A stretch of DNA of 14,586 nt from Flavobacteriaceae bacterium (GCA_002729755.1 PBYT01000030.1:1-14586), one strand, 5' to 3'. Numbered from the stretch's first letter, positions 5,984 through 14,349 are shown. Program-made: numbers and translations. Notes: generated by a model from the letters alone, not told the origin.

Positions 5984-7195
5984 ATGACACTTGATGAAAA
6001 ATTTAAAGCTATTGGTACAAATAATGCTCCTGGTCAGGAAGTCAGACAAAATCTAGGAGATCTTAATACCATTATGCTTGGAGAGAAACTTGATGGAGTT
6101 TTTATTGATTTCTCCCACGGGGATGTAGATGCCTTTCCTCCAGCGCCCAGTTCTGATGAAGCTTGGAAAGAGGGTTTTAATAGAGGTGGATCTCAAGCTT
6201 ATACTGAGTATAGAGGATCTGCTGAAATACGAAATAGACTGGCTGCTAGCCTTGGGAAGTTTACTGGCCGTCCAATTGAAGCTAATAGCGAATTGATTAT
6301 AACTCCTGGAACTCAAGGGGCATTATTTTTGGCACTTGGTTCAACGGTTGATGCTGGGACAAAAGTTGCCGTAATTGATCCTGACTATTTTGCCAACCGC
6401 AAACTTGTTAAGTTTTTTGGAGGTGACATTTTACCAATTCCTCTAAACTACAAGAATTCTCAATCTGAAAACAGCCCAGATCTAAATCAAATTGAAGACG
6501 CATTTAAAGCAGGAGCAAAGGTTTTAGTCTTTTCAACACCTAATAATCCTACAGGTCTTGTCTATTCAGAAACTACAATAACTAAAATAGCAGATCTTGC
6601 AGCAATCCATGATGTTAGTGTAATCGTGGATCAATTGTACTCTAGAATGCTATATAGTGGTGAGGTCTATACTCATCTTCGTTCTTGTGATGTTCAGCCT
6701 GAAAATCTTATTACTATCATGGGGCCATCAAAAACTGAATCTCTTAGCGGATTTCGCCTTGGAGTTGCATTTGGCACACCAAAATTGATTGAAAGAATGG
6801 AATCCCTTCAAGCGATCGTTTCTTTGCGTGCTGCAGGATACAATCAAGCAGTTCTTGATACTTGGTTTCAGGAACCTTTAGGCTGGATGGAAAATCGTAT
6901 TCGAGAACATGAATCAATAAGAGATGAATTACTAAAAACTTTCAGGGCTGCTAATATCTATACAGCAAGCCCACAGGCTGGCAGCTATCTTTTCCCACAA
7001 CTACCCCCGCTACGTGTAGATTTATATACTTTTATACACCTACTGCGTTATCAGGCAAATGTGATAGTTACGCCTGGAACAGAATTTGACCCAGCTTGTA
7101 TGGATAGTATCCGACTCAACTTTTCTCAGGATAACTCTGCAGCTGTTGCGGCAGCAAAACGAATCGTAAAAATGGTGGAAATTTACCGCATATGA
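5984..7195 (+). CDS. Class I/II pyridoxal-phosphate aminotransferase
   Basis: The 403-residue cytosolic enzyme has the full fold-type I set. These are the YTEYRG substrate loop (73-78), TPGTQGAL for the phosphate cup (107-114), NNPTG (187-191), Asp216 and Tyr219 against the pyridine ring, the Schiff-base Lys250 in PSKTESLSGFRLG (with Arg258), and the carboxylate-binding Arg377 in SIRLNF. It should transfer an amino group between an amino acid and a 2-oxo acid; the donor cannot be decided from sequence. It stands alone, divergent from the Xre operon and convergent with the sulfatase gene (16 nt apart). Its DNA is unlike its surroundings: three sampled lines are about 37-48% GC, and 13 of 21 arginines use CGN codons, against 0 of 5 in the DUF2855 gene and 2 of 12 in the dioxygenase gene. 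Acquisition from another lineage is plausible. Confidence 0.93.
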   Translation: MTLDEKFKAIGTNNAPGQEVRQNLGDLNTIMLGEKLDGVFIDFSHGDVDAFPPAPSSDEAWKEGFNRGGSQAYTEYRGSAEIRNRLAASLGKFTGRPIEANSELIITPGTQGALFLALGSTVDAGTKVAVIDPDYFANRKLVKFFGGDILPIPLNYKNSQSENSPDLNQIEDAFKAGAKVLVFSTPNNPTGLVYSETTITKIADLAAIHDVSVIVDQLYSRMLYSGEVYTHLRSCDVQPENLITIMGPSKTESLSGFRLGVAFGTPKLIERMESLQAIVSLRAAGYNQAVLDTWFQEPLGWMENRIREHESIRDELLKTFRAANIYTASPQAGSYLFPQLPPLRVDLYTFIHLLRYQANVIVTPGTEFDPACMDSIRLNFSQDNSAAVAAAKRIVKMVEIYRI

Positions 7196-7211
7196 ACAAA
7201 AGTATCAAAAT

Positions 7212-8672
7212 CTATTCAATACTACCAGGTTCTCTTATATTATTCCCTATACGTTTATTTAAATCGTCTCCTAGATCATTTCTTGCTATTTCAGCTAAAT
7301 TTTCAAGCTCTTTGACAATTTCTGGATAAAGTTCTTTTACATTATATTCTTCACCAGGATCTCTTCTAAGATTATAAAGTGCATATTCTGTAGTAAATAT
7401 AGAATAAGGCCCAGGATGGCCATCGTTTTTTGGAAGTACATTTTTATACGAGCGACTTTCATGAGGGAATACTAACTTCCAGTTGTCTTTTCTTACTGCT
7501 TCTAAATTATTTTTTCCATAATAATAATATAGATGATCTCTAGGATTAGAATCTATACTTCCTTCTAGGATGGGAGATATATCAACACCATCTATTTTAT
7601 GTTTAGGAAGGTTAGATGAAACTATATTAGCAATTGTAGGCAAAACATCAATTGTAGCTGCAATTTTATTTGAGATACTTCCAGCTGAAATTACTTTTGG
7701 CCACTTCATTATTGTTGGTACTCTTTGACCTCCTTCAAAACTTGTTCCTTTACCTTCTCTAAGTCCTCCTGTAGATCCTGCATGATTTCCAAAATTTAAC
7801 CATGGTCCATTATCACTTGTGAAGATCACAAGTGTGTTTTCTTCTAAATTGTTCTTTTTTAATGCTTTTACTATTTCGCCAACTGACCAATCAATTTCCA
7901 TCATTAAATCACCGTATAGACCTTGGGAACTTTTTCCCTTAAATTTATTTGATACAGCTATAGGAACATGAGGCATAGAATGGGGTACGTATAAGAAGAA
8001 TGGGTTGTCTTTATTATTGTTTATAAATTCAACAGACTTCTCAGTATATAAAGTTGTGAGTTTAGCTTGATCTTCTAATGTTCTAATTTCATCAATTTTC
8101 TTGAAATCTTCAATTAAAGGTAATTGTGGGTAAGCCTTTTTTCTCCAATTGGATGTGTCAGATATTTGATTTCCATCAAAATCAACAGGCCACATGTCAT
8201 TTGAATAAGGCAAGCCTAGAAAGGTATCAAAACCATGATTTAGAGGAAGAAATTTTTCTTGGAATCCTAGATGCCATTTGCCAAATATAGATGTTGCATA
8301 CCCTTTTTCTTTTAATAATTCAGCTATTGTAATTTCATTTTGATTTAACCCTACAGTTGAGTATGGCATTAAAGCTCCACTTATTCCTATTCTGTTTGAA
8401 TAGCATCCTGTTAGTAGGGCAGCTCTTGAAGCACTACAAACCGCTTGTACTGAATAAAAGTTAGTAAACAACATTCCTTCTTGTGCAAGTTTGTTTATGT
8501 GTGGAGTTTCATAATTTATAGATCCAAATGGCATTATGTCCCCATATCCTAAATCATCCATAAATATTAAAATGAAATTAGGGTTTTCAATTGAAGAAAC
8601 TTTTTGCAATGTTTTCTTTTCAGAACAACCAAGAAGGCATAATGTTACAATAAAGAGTAGTTGTTTTCTCAT
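7212..8672 (-). CDS. Lipoprotein sulfatase (S1 / arylsulfatase family)
   Basis: The 486-residue protein has a signal peptide ending in lipobox LLGC (Cys16), so it is probably anchored to a membrane facing the periplasm or the outside. The alkaline-phosphatase-like sulfatase fold shows all active-site elements. Asp39-Asp40 and Asp287-Asn288 bind calcium. Cys79 in CSASRAALLTG is converted to formylglycine (C-x-A-x-R variant of the C-x-P-x-R motif), with Arg83. Lys132/His134 (GKWHLG), His231/His235 and Lys308 complete the set. It removes sulfate from an ester substrate, perhaps a sulfated glycan; specificity is not visible. A maturase (FGE or anSME) must be encoded elsewhere. No glycoside hydrolase or SusC/D pair lies beside it. 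It is divergent from the amine oxidase gene across 99 nt. Confidence 0.93.
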   Translation of the reverse strand: MRKQLLFIVTLCLLGCSEKKTLQKVSSIENPNFILIFMDDLGYGDIMPFGSINYETPHINKLAQEGMLFTNFYSVQAVCSASRAALLTGCYSNRIGISGALMPYSTVGLNQNEITIAELLKEKGYATSIFGKWHLGFQEKFLPLNHGFDTFLGLPYSNDMWPVDFDGNQISDTSNWRKKAYPQLPLIEDFKKIDEIRTLEDQAKLTTLYTEKSVEFINNNKDNPFFLYVPHSMPHVPIAVSNKFKGKSSQGLYGDLMMEIDWSVGEIVKALKKNNLEENTLVIFTSDNGPWLNFGNHAGSTGGLREGKGTSFEGGQRVPTIMKWPKVISAGSISNKIAATIDVLPTIANIVSSNLPKHKIDGVDISPILEGSIDSNPRDHLYYYYGKNNLEAVRKDNWKLVFPHESRSYKNVLPKNDGHPGPYSIFTTEYALYNLRRDPGEEYNVKELYPEIVKELENLAEIARNDLGDDLNKRIGNNIREPGSIE

Positions 8673-8750
8673 TGTTAATTAATTAAGATAAATTTAAAAA
8701 TAAATATACTAATCGATATTATCCTTATTAATCTCACTTATTTAAGGAAG

Positions 8751-8759
8751 TAATTTTTG
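8751..8759 (+). promoter_or_regulatory. Possible -7 element for the amine oxidase gene
   Basis: TAATTTTTG lies 12 nt before the ATG at 8772 and resembles TAnnTTTG with one extra T. No -33 TTG is seen. It is the best candidate in the 99-nt divergent region shared with the sulfatase gene; no minus-strand equivalent was found there. Confidence 0.22.
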
Positions 8760-8771
8760 TATTTTTAATAT

Positions 8772-10247
8772 ATGATTAAAAATAAAAACCAATTAACAAG
8801 AAGGACATTTATTAAGAAGGCGGGATTAACTACTTCTTTATTTTCTTTTTATCCTTTACCGTTTTCATCAATTTTTTCTAATTCAACTGATGATAAACGA
8901 ATAATTGTAATAGGTGCGGGTCTAGCTGGTCTATCTTGTGCTTATGAATTAGACCAAGCTGGGTTTAATGTGATTTTGATTGAAGCTCGTTCTCGTCCAG
9001 GGGGAAGAGTAAGCACCTATCGAGAACCTTTTTCTGATAATTTATATTCTGAAATGGGAGCTGAATATGTAGATAGCTCAGATATGTATGTTCATGAATA
9101 TTGTAAAAAGTTCGATTTAAAAGTTTTGCCAGCAAAACAGTATGATGGTGTTTATGTAAAAGGCCAGACTTCAACTATTAAAGGATTAAGATCTGGTAGA
9201 GATTTATTGCCTTTTAAGGGAGCCTTGGAGGGTAAATTATTTGGTCAGGAAGTTCAATATATCCAAAAGTGGATAGACTTAGTTAAACAAAAGGGTATAA
9301 GTTCTCCAGAAGTACAAGCATTGGATAAAATCTCAGTTGAAGATATTCTAAAGAAAGGCGGTGCCCCAAAAGATATTATTGATTTATATACATATGCAAA
9401 TGCGACTGAAGCGACTGCAGTTCCATCAAAAATGTCTGCATTGTATATGGTATTGTCTAATACAAGAACATCAAACTTTAGCGAAAATACAGTTGAAGGA
9501 AGAATCTTTGGAGGTAACGATCAGCTACCTAAAACACTTGCAAAAAAATTGGGCACAAAAATTATGTATAATAAACCTTTACAACGTCTTGATTATGATT
9601 CCAATGGTATCACTGCAACAGTTAAAGAGAACAAAAGACTTGTGCAAATTCCGGCAAAAAAATGTGTATTAGCAATCCCAGCATCTATATTAAAAAACAT
9701 AGATATCAATCCTGGTTTTTCTATAGAAAAAATAAATTGTATTAACAACCAACAATATGGGCATGCAATGAAAATAGCAATGCAGTATAGACAAAGATTT
9801 TGGGATAATAATAATTCTATTGGACAACGTGTTTTTACTGACACTCCACTACGAAGGGTTTATCATTTTTCAATTGATCAACCTGGACCACGAGGAATAT
9901 TGCTAAGCTTTACTTCGGGAGAAGATGCAATAAAACTTGGAAGGCTTGATAATAATAAAAGACTAAATATAGCTCAAAATACTTGTAGAAATTTATGGCC
10001 AGAAGCACCAAAGTTCTGGGAGAAGGGAGTTGTAAAATATTGGAATGAAGATCCTTGGGTAAAAGCAAGTTACTCTTTTGCTGGAGTTGGTCAAAAAGAC
10101 TTTAGAGAGATATTGGCAAAACCTGAGGGACCTATTTTCTTTGCTGGTGAACACACGGCATTTCAAAGGGCTTCAATGAATGGAGCAATAGAATCAGGTT
10201 TGCGAGCTAAAGGAAGAATTGAAAAGAGCAGAGACACCATAATTTAG
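8772..10247 (+). CDS. Tat-exported flavin amine oxidase (monoamine oxidase family)
   Basis: The 491-residue protein starts with a twin-arginine signal, TRRTFIK at 9-15, followed by a hydrophobic stretch to about residue 35. That suggests export in folded form with its cofactor. The FAD-binding Rossmann motif is complete: IVIGAGLAGLSCAYELDQAG (45-64), then Glu71 for the ribose and RPGGRV (75-80). The C-terminal FAD signature FAGEHTAFQRASMNGAIESG (457-476) and the WNEDPW segment near 423-428 match the monoamine oxidase/polyamine oxidase/amino-acid oxidase group. The reaction is oxidation of an amine or amino acid to imine, with release of ammonia and H2O2; the substrate is open. The SDR gene follows 65 nt downstream on the same strand and might act on the aldehyde or ketone formed, an inference from position only. 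Confidence 0.92.
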   Translation: MIKNKNQLTRRTFIKKAGLTTSLFSFYPLPFSSIFSNSTDDKRIIVIGAGLAGLSCAYELDQAGFNVILIEARSRPGGRVSTYREPFSDNLYSEMGAEYVDSSDMYVHEYCKKFDLKVLPAKQYDGVYVKGQTSTIKGLRSGRDLLPFKGALEGKLFGQEVQYIQKWIDLVKQKGISSPEVQALDKISVEDILKKGGAPKDIIDLYTYANATEATAVPSKMSALYMVLSNTRTSNFSENTVEGRIFGGNDQLPKTLAKKLGTKIMYNKPLQRLDYDSNGITATVKENKRLVQIPAKKCVLAIPASILKNIDINPGFSIEKINCINNQQYGHAMKIAMQYRQRFWDNNNSIGQRVFTDTPLRRVYHFSIDQPGPRGILLSFTSGEDAIKLGRLDNNKRLNIAQNTCRNLWPEAPKFWEKGVVKYWNEDPWVKASYSFAGVGQKDFREILAKPEGPIFFAGEHTAFQRASMNGAIESGLRAKGRIEKSRDTII

Positions 10248-10312
10248 CTGAGACTATGATTTAGGATAAGGGTGTAGTTTATTTATAATTTCCTTTTTCA
10301 TATATTAACTAT

Positions 10313-11062
10313 ATGATTGTATTAGTTACAGGTTCATCAAAAGGTATTGGATACCAAATTGCAAGTGATTTACTTGATCAAGGTCATGATTTAGTACTTC
10401 ATTGTAATAGAAATAAATCTTCACTTGAAGACTTGTTAAGTGCTTATAAATCTAACTCAGTAATTATTCAAGCAGATCTTTCTTCTTATAATGATATTAA
10501 AAAATTGGTAGATGAAACAATTAATAAATTATCTTTTCCTGATTGTGTTATAAATAATGCTGGAATTGCAGAATCTGCTGATATATCTCTAGATATTGAA
10601 GAGTGGGATAAGATGTTTGATAAAACTATTAGTGTAAATCTAAAAGCTCCTGGATTAATTTTTAAAGAGTTTATAAAGTATAAAAGAAAAAATAAAATCA
10701 AAACTAGACTAAGATTTATAAACATATCTTCTAGGGCAGCATTTAGAGGTGAACAGCAAGATTACATTTCTTATGCTTGTTCCAAAGGAGGTCTGATTTC
10801 ATTAACAAAAACTATTTCAAGATCATTTGGAGAAATAGATAATGTTGTAGCAATTAGTATTGCTCCTGGCTTTGTTAAAACAGATATGGCTCAAAGTTTT
10901 ATTGAGGAGCATGGAGAAGAAATTATTAAGAAGGGGATTACTTTAGACAGATTAACTGAACCCAAAGATATTTCACCATTGGTATCACTGATAGTTTCTG
11001 GAAATCTTGATCATGCCACGGGTTCAACTATTGATATTAACGGTGGTAGTTATCTTAGGTAG
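10313..11062 (+). CDS. Short-chain dehydrogenase/reductase (classical SDR)
   Basis: The 249-residue cytosolic enzyme has the classical SDR set: cofactor loop TGSSKGIG (6-13), NNAG (81-84), catalytic Ser139/Ser140, Tyr154-x-x-x-Lys158 (YACSK), PGFVKTDM (185-192) and a C-terminal GSTIDINGGSYLR. Asn31-Arg34 after the second strand (HCNRNK) suggests preference for NADP(H). The overall pattern is closest to 3-oxoacyl-ACP reductase (FabG)-like enzymes, but no fatty-acid genes are nearby and a housekeeping FabG is unlikely here. It follows the amine oxidase gene by 65 nt and meets the class III aminotransferase gene tail to tail with 10 nt between the stops. The substrate is unknown. Confidence 0.92.
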   Translation: MIVLVTGSSKGIGYQIASDLLDQGHDLVLHCNRNKSSLEDLLSAYKSNSVIIQADLSSYNDIKKLVDETINKLSFPDCVINNAGIAESADISLDIEEWDKMFDKTISVNLKAPGLIFKEFIKYKRKNKIKTRLRFINISSRAAFRGEQQDYISYACSKGGLISLTKTISRSFGEIDNVVAISIAPGFVKTDMAQSFIEEHGEEIIKKGITLDRLTEPKDISPLVSLIVSGNLDHATGSTIDINGGSYLR

Positions 11063-11072
11063 ATTATTATTT

Positions 11073-12401
11073 CTATTCACAGGCTCTATCAGCTATTTCT
11101 AAAGCTTCAGAAATAATCGATAATCCTTTGTCTATTTGTTCCTTGTTAATACAAAGTGGGGGTGCAATAAATATATAGCTCCACTTACTAAAAGTATACA
11201 TTCCCAGTTCAGAAATTTTAGCTTTTACTTGGTCCATTAATTTTAATCCTTCTGGAGGTGCATTATAATGAGCCATAGGCTCCTTAGATTTTTTATTTTT
11301 AACTAGTTCTATGCAGCCAAGAAGTCCTGTATTCCTAAAATCACCAATAGATGGATGTTTTTTCTTTAATAATTGAATTTGCTCTTCCATATATATTCCC
11401 ATATTCTTAGCATTACTAATAAGGCCATCTTCTTCGTAAATATTAATAACTTCTAGTGCTGCCGCACAACCCACAGGATGAGCGGAGTAAGTTAATCCAA
11501 GCATCATTGGAATATTATCAAAATGAGAGGAAATTGAATCACTTACTTGTAAAGCCCCAAAAGGGAAATAACCTGAGGTAATCCCTTTAGCCAAAACCAT
11601 CATGTCAGGTATGACATTATGATTATTAATTCCAAACCATTGACCAGTTCTTCCAAAACCACTCATCACTTCATCGGAAATCAATAAAATTCCATGTTGA
11701 TCACAAACTTGTCTTAGTTTTTTAAAATACCCTTTTGGAAGCTTAAGACATCCTGAAGTTCCTGATTCACCTTCCATAATAATAGCTGCAAAGTTTTCTG
11801 GACCTTCATATTCTAAAATTCTATCAAGTTGATCAAAACATTCTTGTTCCCAATTACTTCCATTGGAGCGATATTCATAAGGTATCTCGACATGAACAAA
11901 ATTAGGAGCTTGTTGTGCATCAACTTTATGTTTTCTTGGATCTCCTCCAGCCGACATTGCTCCAATCGTTGAACCATGGTAAGATCTGTATCTAGTTAAA
12001 ATTTTATACCTGCCAGTATAAAGTCTTGCTAGCTTTATTGCATTTTCAATTGCTGAAGCTCCACAAACAGTAAAAAAAGATTTATTTAAATCTCCAGGAC
12101 AAATTTCTGATAATTTTTTCCCTAATTCCCCTCTTGCTTTAGTGATTGCAGCAGGTGTAACATAGCTAACCTTTTCCATCTGTTTAACTACAGCATTAGT
12201 AACTCTTTGATCACCATGACCTATATTAACATTCATTAATCCAGAGGAAAAATCTATTATTTTATTTCCTTCTTGATCAAACAAATAAACTCCTTTTGCA
12301 CTATCTATACTCAAAGGACTAATTCCTTTTTGCTTTGACCATGCAAAAAGTGTATGATTAAGATTGTTTTTAAGTATCATATCCTCATTTTTATGTTCCA
12401 T
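11073..12401 (-). CDS. Class III aminotransferase, taurine-aminotransferase-like
   Basis: The 442-residue PLP enzyme has the class III (ornithine/omega-amino acid) signatures: FSSGLMNVNIGHG (51-63), GASAIENAIKLAR (114-126), RYRSYHGST (137-145), SDEVMSGFGRTG (242-253) with the ring-binding Asp243, and the Schiff-base Lys272 in LAKGITSGY. The block ENAIKLARLYTGRYKIL followed by RYRSYHG is what I associate with the taurine:pyruvate / taurine:2-oxoglutarate transaminase branch, not with ornithine or glutamate-semialdehyde enzymes. An omega-amine such as taurine is therefore a reasonable but unproven donor. It starts 22 nt after the stop of the amidohydrolase gene and is probably the second gene of that operon. 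No sulfoacetaldehyde acetyltransferase or taurine transporter is in the window, so the taurine reading needs caution. Confidence 0.9.
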   Translation of the reverse strand: MEHKNEDMILKNNLNHTLFAWSKQKGISPLSIDSAKGVYLFDQEGNKIIDFSSGLMNVNIGHGDQRVTNAVVKQMEKVSYVTPAAITKARGELGKKLSEICPGDLNKSFFTVCGASAIENAIKLARLYTGRYKILTRYRSYHGSTIGAMSAGGDPRKHKVDAQQAPNFVHVEIPYEYRSNGSNWEQECFDQLDRILEYEGPENFAAIIMEGESGTSGCLKLPKGYFKKLRQVCDQHGILLISDEVMSGFGRTGQWFGINNHNVIPDMMVLAKGITSGYFPFGALQVSDSISSHFDNIPMMLGLTYSAHPVGCAAALEVINIYEEDGLISNAKNMGIYMEEQIQLLKKKHPSIGDFRNTGLLGCIELVKNKKSKEPMAHYNAPPEGLKLMDQVKAKISELGMYTFSKWSYIFIAPPLCINKEQIDKGLSIISEALEIADRACE

Positions 12402-12423
12402 ATCAGTAATCTTTATACTTAAT

Positions 12424-14097
12424 TTAAGATTCGTACATCCATTTTCCTCCTACCATTGTTCTTTCAATAGGGATATCAATAATTTCCATTGGATCAACTT
12501 TTCTTGGATCTTTATCTAAAACAACAAGATCAGCTAATTTCCCTTTTTCTAAACTCCCTTTAATACCTTCTTCATATGAAGCATATGCTCCATGTATAGT
12601 TCCAACTTTAATTGCTTCTTCAACACTAATTTTTTGTGATGCCCCCCAGACATTTCCATTAATGTCTGTTCTTGTTACACTTGATTGAATAGCCATCATA
12701 GGCTCATAAGGTCCTGGAGGATAATCTGAAGTTTGCGTAACTTTTATTCCTGCATCGAGAAAACTTCGAACAGCAAACATATTTTCCAATCTTTCTTTTC
12801 CATATTGCTTCATTTTCTCCCCATGGAAATAAACATATGTGGAAAAAGGATTTGGAATAGCATTTAATTCTTTAATCCTTCTTACTAAATCATCATTAAT
12901 TACCGTGCAATGTTCTAATCTAAATCTAGGGTCAATTCGAGGATATTCATTTTGAAGTCTTTCATAAATATTTAATGTCTTATCAATTCCTACATCACCA
13001 TTAGCATGAACTCCAACTTGCCATCCATTTGTATGTGCTTTGTGAGCATATTTATATACTTCTTCTTGCTCCATAACCATAATTCCATAATCATTTGGTC
13101 GTCCAATATATGGCTTTGATAATCTTGCAGTTCTTTCTGAAATTGAACCATCTATTGTAATTTTCATTCCACCAATCCTTAACCAACGATCTCCAAAACC
13201 AGTCTTAATTCCTGCATCAATAAACTTGTCAATTTCTCTATAAGAAATCATACTATAAACTCTCATAGATAATTCGTTAGCATCATACGCGTCTTGATAT
13301 GCTCTAAGAAATGTCGAAGATCCATATGCTTCTGTAACAGATGTAACACCACTTTTTGTCATCATTTTAGTTATTAACTTAACTCCTTCTTGATAATCTT
13401 TCTGGGTAAATCTGTCAGGGATTAATTTTGATAAAGGATAGTCGGCAGTTTCTAATAATTGTCCTGTCAATTCTCCATTTTTTGAATCTCTTCCAATTTT
13501 ACCCCCTTCTGGATCAGGAGTGCTTCGATTATACCCCATTAAATTCAAAGCATTTGAATTAACATACGTTGAGTGTCCTCCTCGATGTGTAATTCTTACT
13601 GGATGATTTGGCGCAGCTTCATCCAGATCATATCTATTTATCAGTCTTCCTTCTCTAATCTTTGTGTCATCATATTTAAAACCTAAAATCCATTCTCCTG
13701 GAGGAGTTATTTTAGCTCTTTCATAAATAGCATTTTTGATTTCTTTTATTGAACGCAAATCAATATCAACATTTCTTAGATGAGAAAGACCAGATGAGGC
13801 TGGGTGAGAATGAGCATCAATAAATCCTGGCACAATTGTCTTTCCACCAATATCAATTTTTTTAGTATTTGAATTTGATAGTCTTAATATTTTATCATTT
13901 TCTCCAATAGCTATAATTCTTTCTCCAAACATTGCAATTGCTTGAGCTTTAGGATTGTTTGGATCTACTGTTATTATGTTTGCATTATATAGAATTTTGT
14001 CTGGACTAGTTGTAAAAAGACTCTTAACATTGATAAGTGGAAGAGCCAGTAGAGGAGACGCATTCTTAATAAATTCCCTTCTATTTTGTGCTGTCAT
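12424..14097 (-). CDS. Tat-exported amidohydrolase, YtcJ-like (Amidohydro_3)
   Basis: The 557-residue metal-dependent hydrolase belongs to the YtcJ-like branch of the amidohydrolase superfamily. A short twin-arginine signal (NRREFIK at 5-11, hydrophobic to about 23) predicts periplasmic location or a lipid-facing position. After the beta-sandwich start (ILYNANIITVD, 35-45) come the metal ligands: His96-x-His98 in GFIDAHSHP, then Lys312 in MKITIDGS, His364 in HANGD, His396 in LEHC and Asp458 in TSDYP. The C-terminal ADLVVLDKDP sits in the returning beta-sandwich. It should cleave a C-N bond in an amide, carbamate or N-acyl compound; the substrate is unknown. It is the first gene of a pair with the class III aminotransferase, and the order suggests that an amine freed outside the cytoplasm is then transaminated inside. 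Confidence 0.92.
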   Translation of the reverse strand: MTAQNRREFIKNASPLLALPLINVKSLFTTSPDKILYNANIITVDPNNPKAQAIAMFGERIIAIGENDKILRLSNSNTKKIDIGGKTIVPGFIDAHSHPASSGLSHLRNVDIDLRSIKEIKNAIYERAKITPPGEWILGFKYDDTKIREGRLINRYDLDEAAPNHPVRITHRGGHSTYVNSNALNLMGYNRSTPDPEGGKIGRDSKNGELTGQLLETADYPLSKLIPDRFTQKDYQEGVKLITKMMTKSGVTSVTEAYGSSTFLRAYQDAYDANELSMRVYSMISYREIDKFIDAGIKTGFGDRWLRIGGMKITIDGSISERTARLSKPYIGRPNDYGIMVMEQEEVYKYAHKAHTNGWQVGVHANGDVGIDKTLNIYERLQNEYPRIDPRFRLEHCTVINDDLVRRIKELNAIPNPFSTYVYFHGEKMKQYGKERLENMFAVRSFLDAGIKVTQTSDYPPGPYEPMMAIQSSVTRTDINGNVWGASQKISVEEAIKVGTIHGAYASYEEGIKGSLEKGKLADLVVLDKDPRKVDPMEIIDIPIERTMVGGKWMYES

Positions 14098-14172
14098 ATA
14101 GGTTTTTTAATATTATTACTTAAAAATAAAGAAATTTAGTTATCAATCTAAAACTTATCTTATTTTTACTAT

Positions 14173-14340
14173 ATGTTTATGGATTTCAATACTACAGCCA
14201 TACTTCTTTTTATTATGCTTATTTTTTGGCAAGTCTTTATGTGGAAAAAGATTAAGCTTAAAAAATGGCAAGATTTAACTTTGTCAGCAATTATGATAGG
14301 TTTAGCAGGATGGCTCGTCTATCTAGCATTTATAAGCTAG
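14173..14340 (+). CDS. Small two-helix membrane protein (55 residues)
   Basis: An ATG at 14173 opens a 55-residue frame ending at TAG 14338-14340. It encodes a hydrophobic helix at about 8-23 (ILLFIMLIFWQVFMW begins it), a basic loop KKIKLKKW (25-32) and a second helix at about 36-54. The helix-basic loop-helix hairpin with Trp at the interfaces is a believable small membrane protein, and the frame fills most of the space between the amidohydrolase start and the dehydratase end. A second Met at codon 3 is an alternative start. No family is recognised and no promoter match was found upstream. Supported by composition and fit only, so moderate confidence. Confidence 0.6.
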   Translation: MFMDFNTTAILLFIMLIFWQVFMWKKIKLKKWQDLTLSAIMIGLAGWLVYLAFIS

Positions 14341-14349
14341 GTTCAATTT

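Noticed and set aside
6053..6316. Minus-strand frame inside the aminotransferase gene
   Set aside because: Ser/Arg-rich shadow without motifs; the aminotransferase has a complete active site on the other strand.
9361..9672. Second plus-strand frame inside the amine oxidase gene
   Set aside because: The composition is a frameshifted reading of the oxidase codons; the oxidase frame is unbroken and carries the family motifs.
14131..14138. Minus-strand TAAATTTC as a promoter for the amidohydrolase operon
   Set aside because: The final G is C and no TTG lies at the -33 distance; the match is not better than chance in AT-rich DNA.
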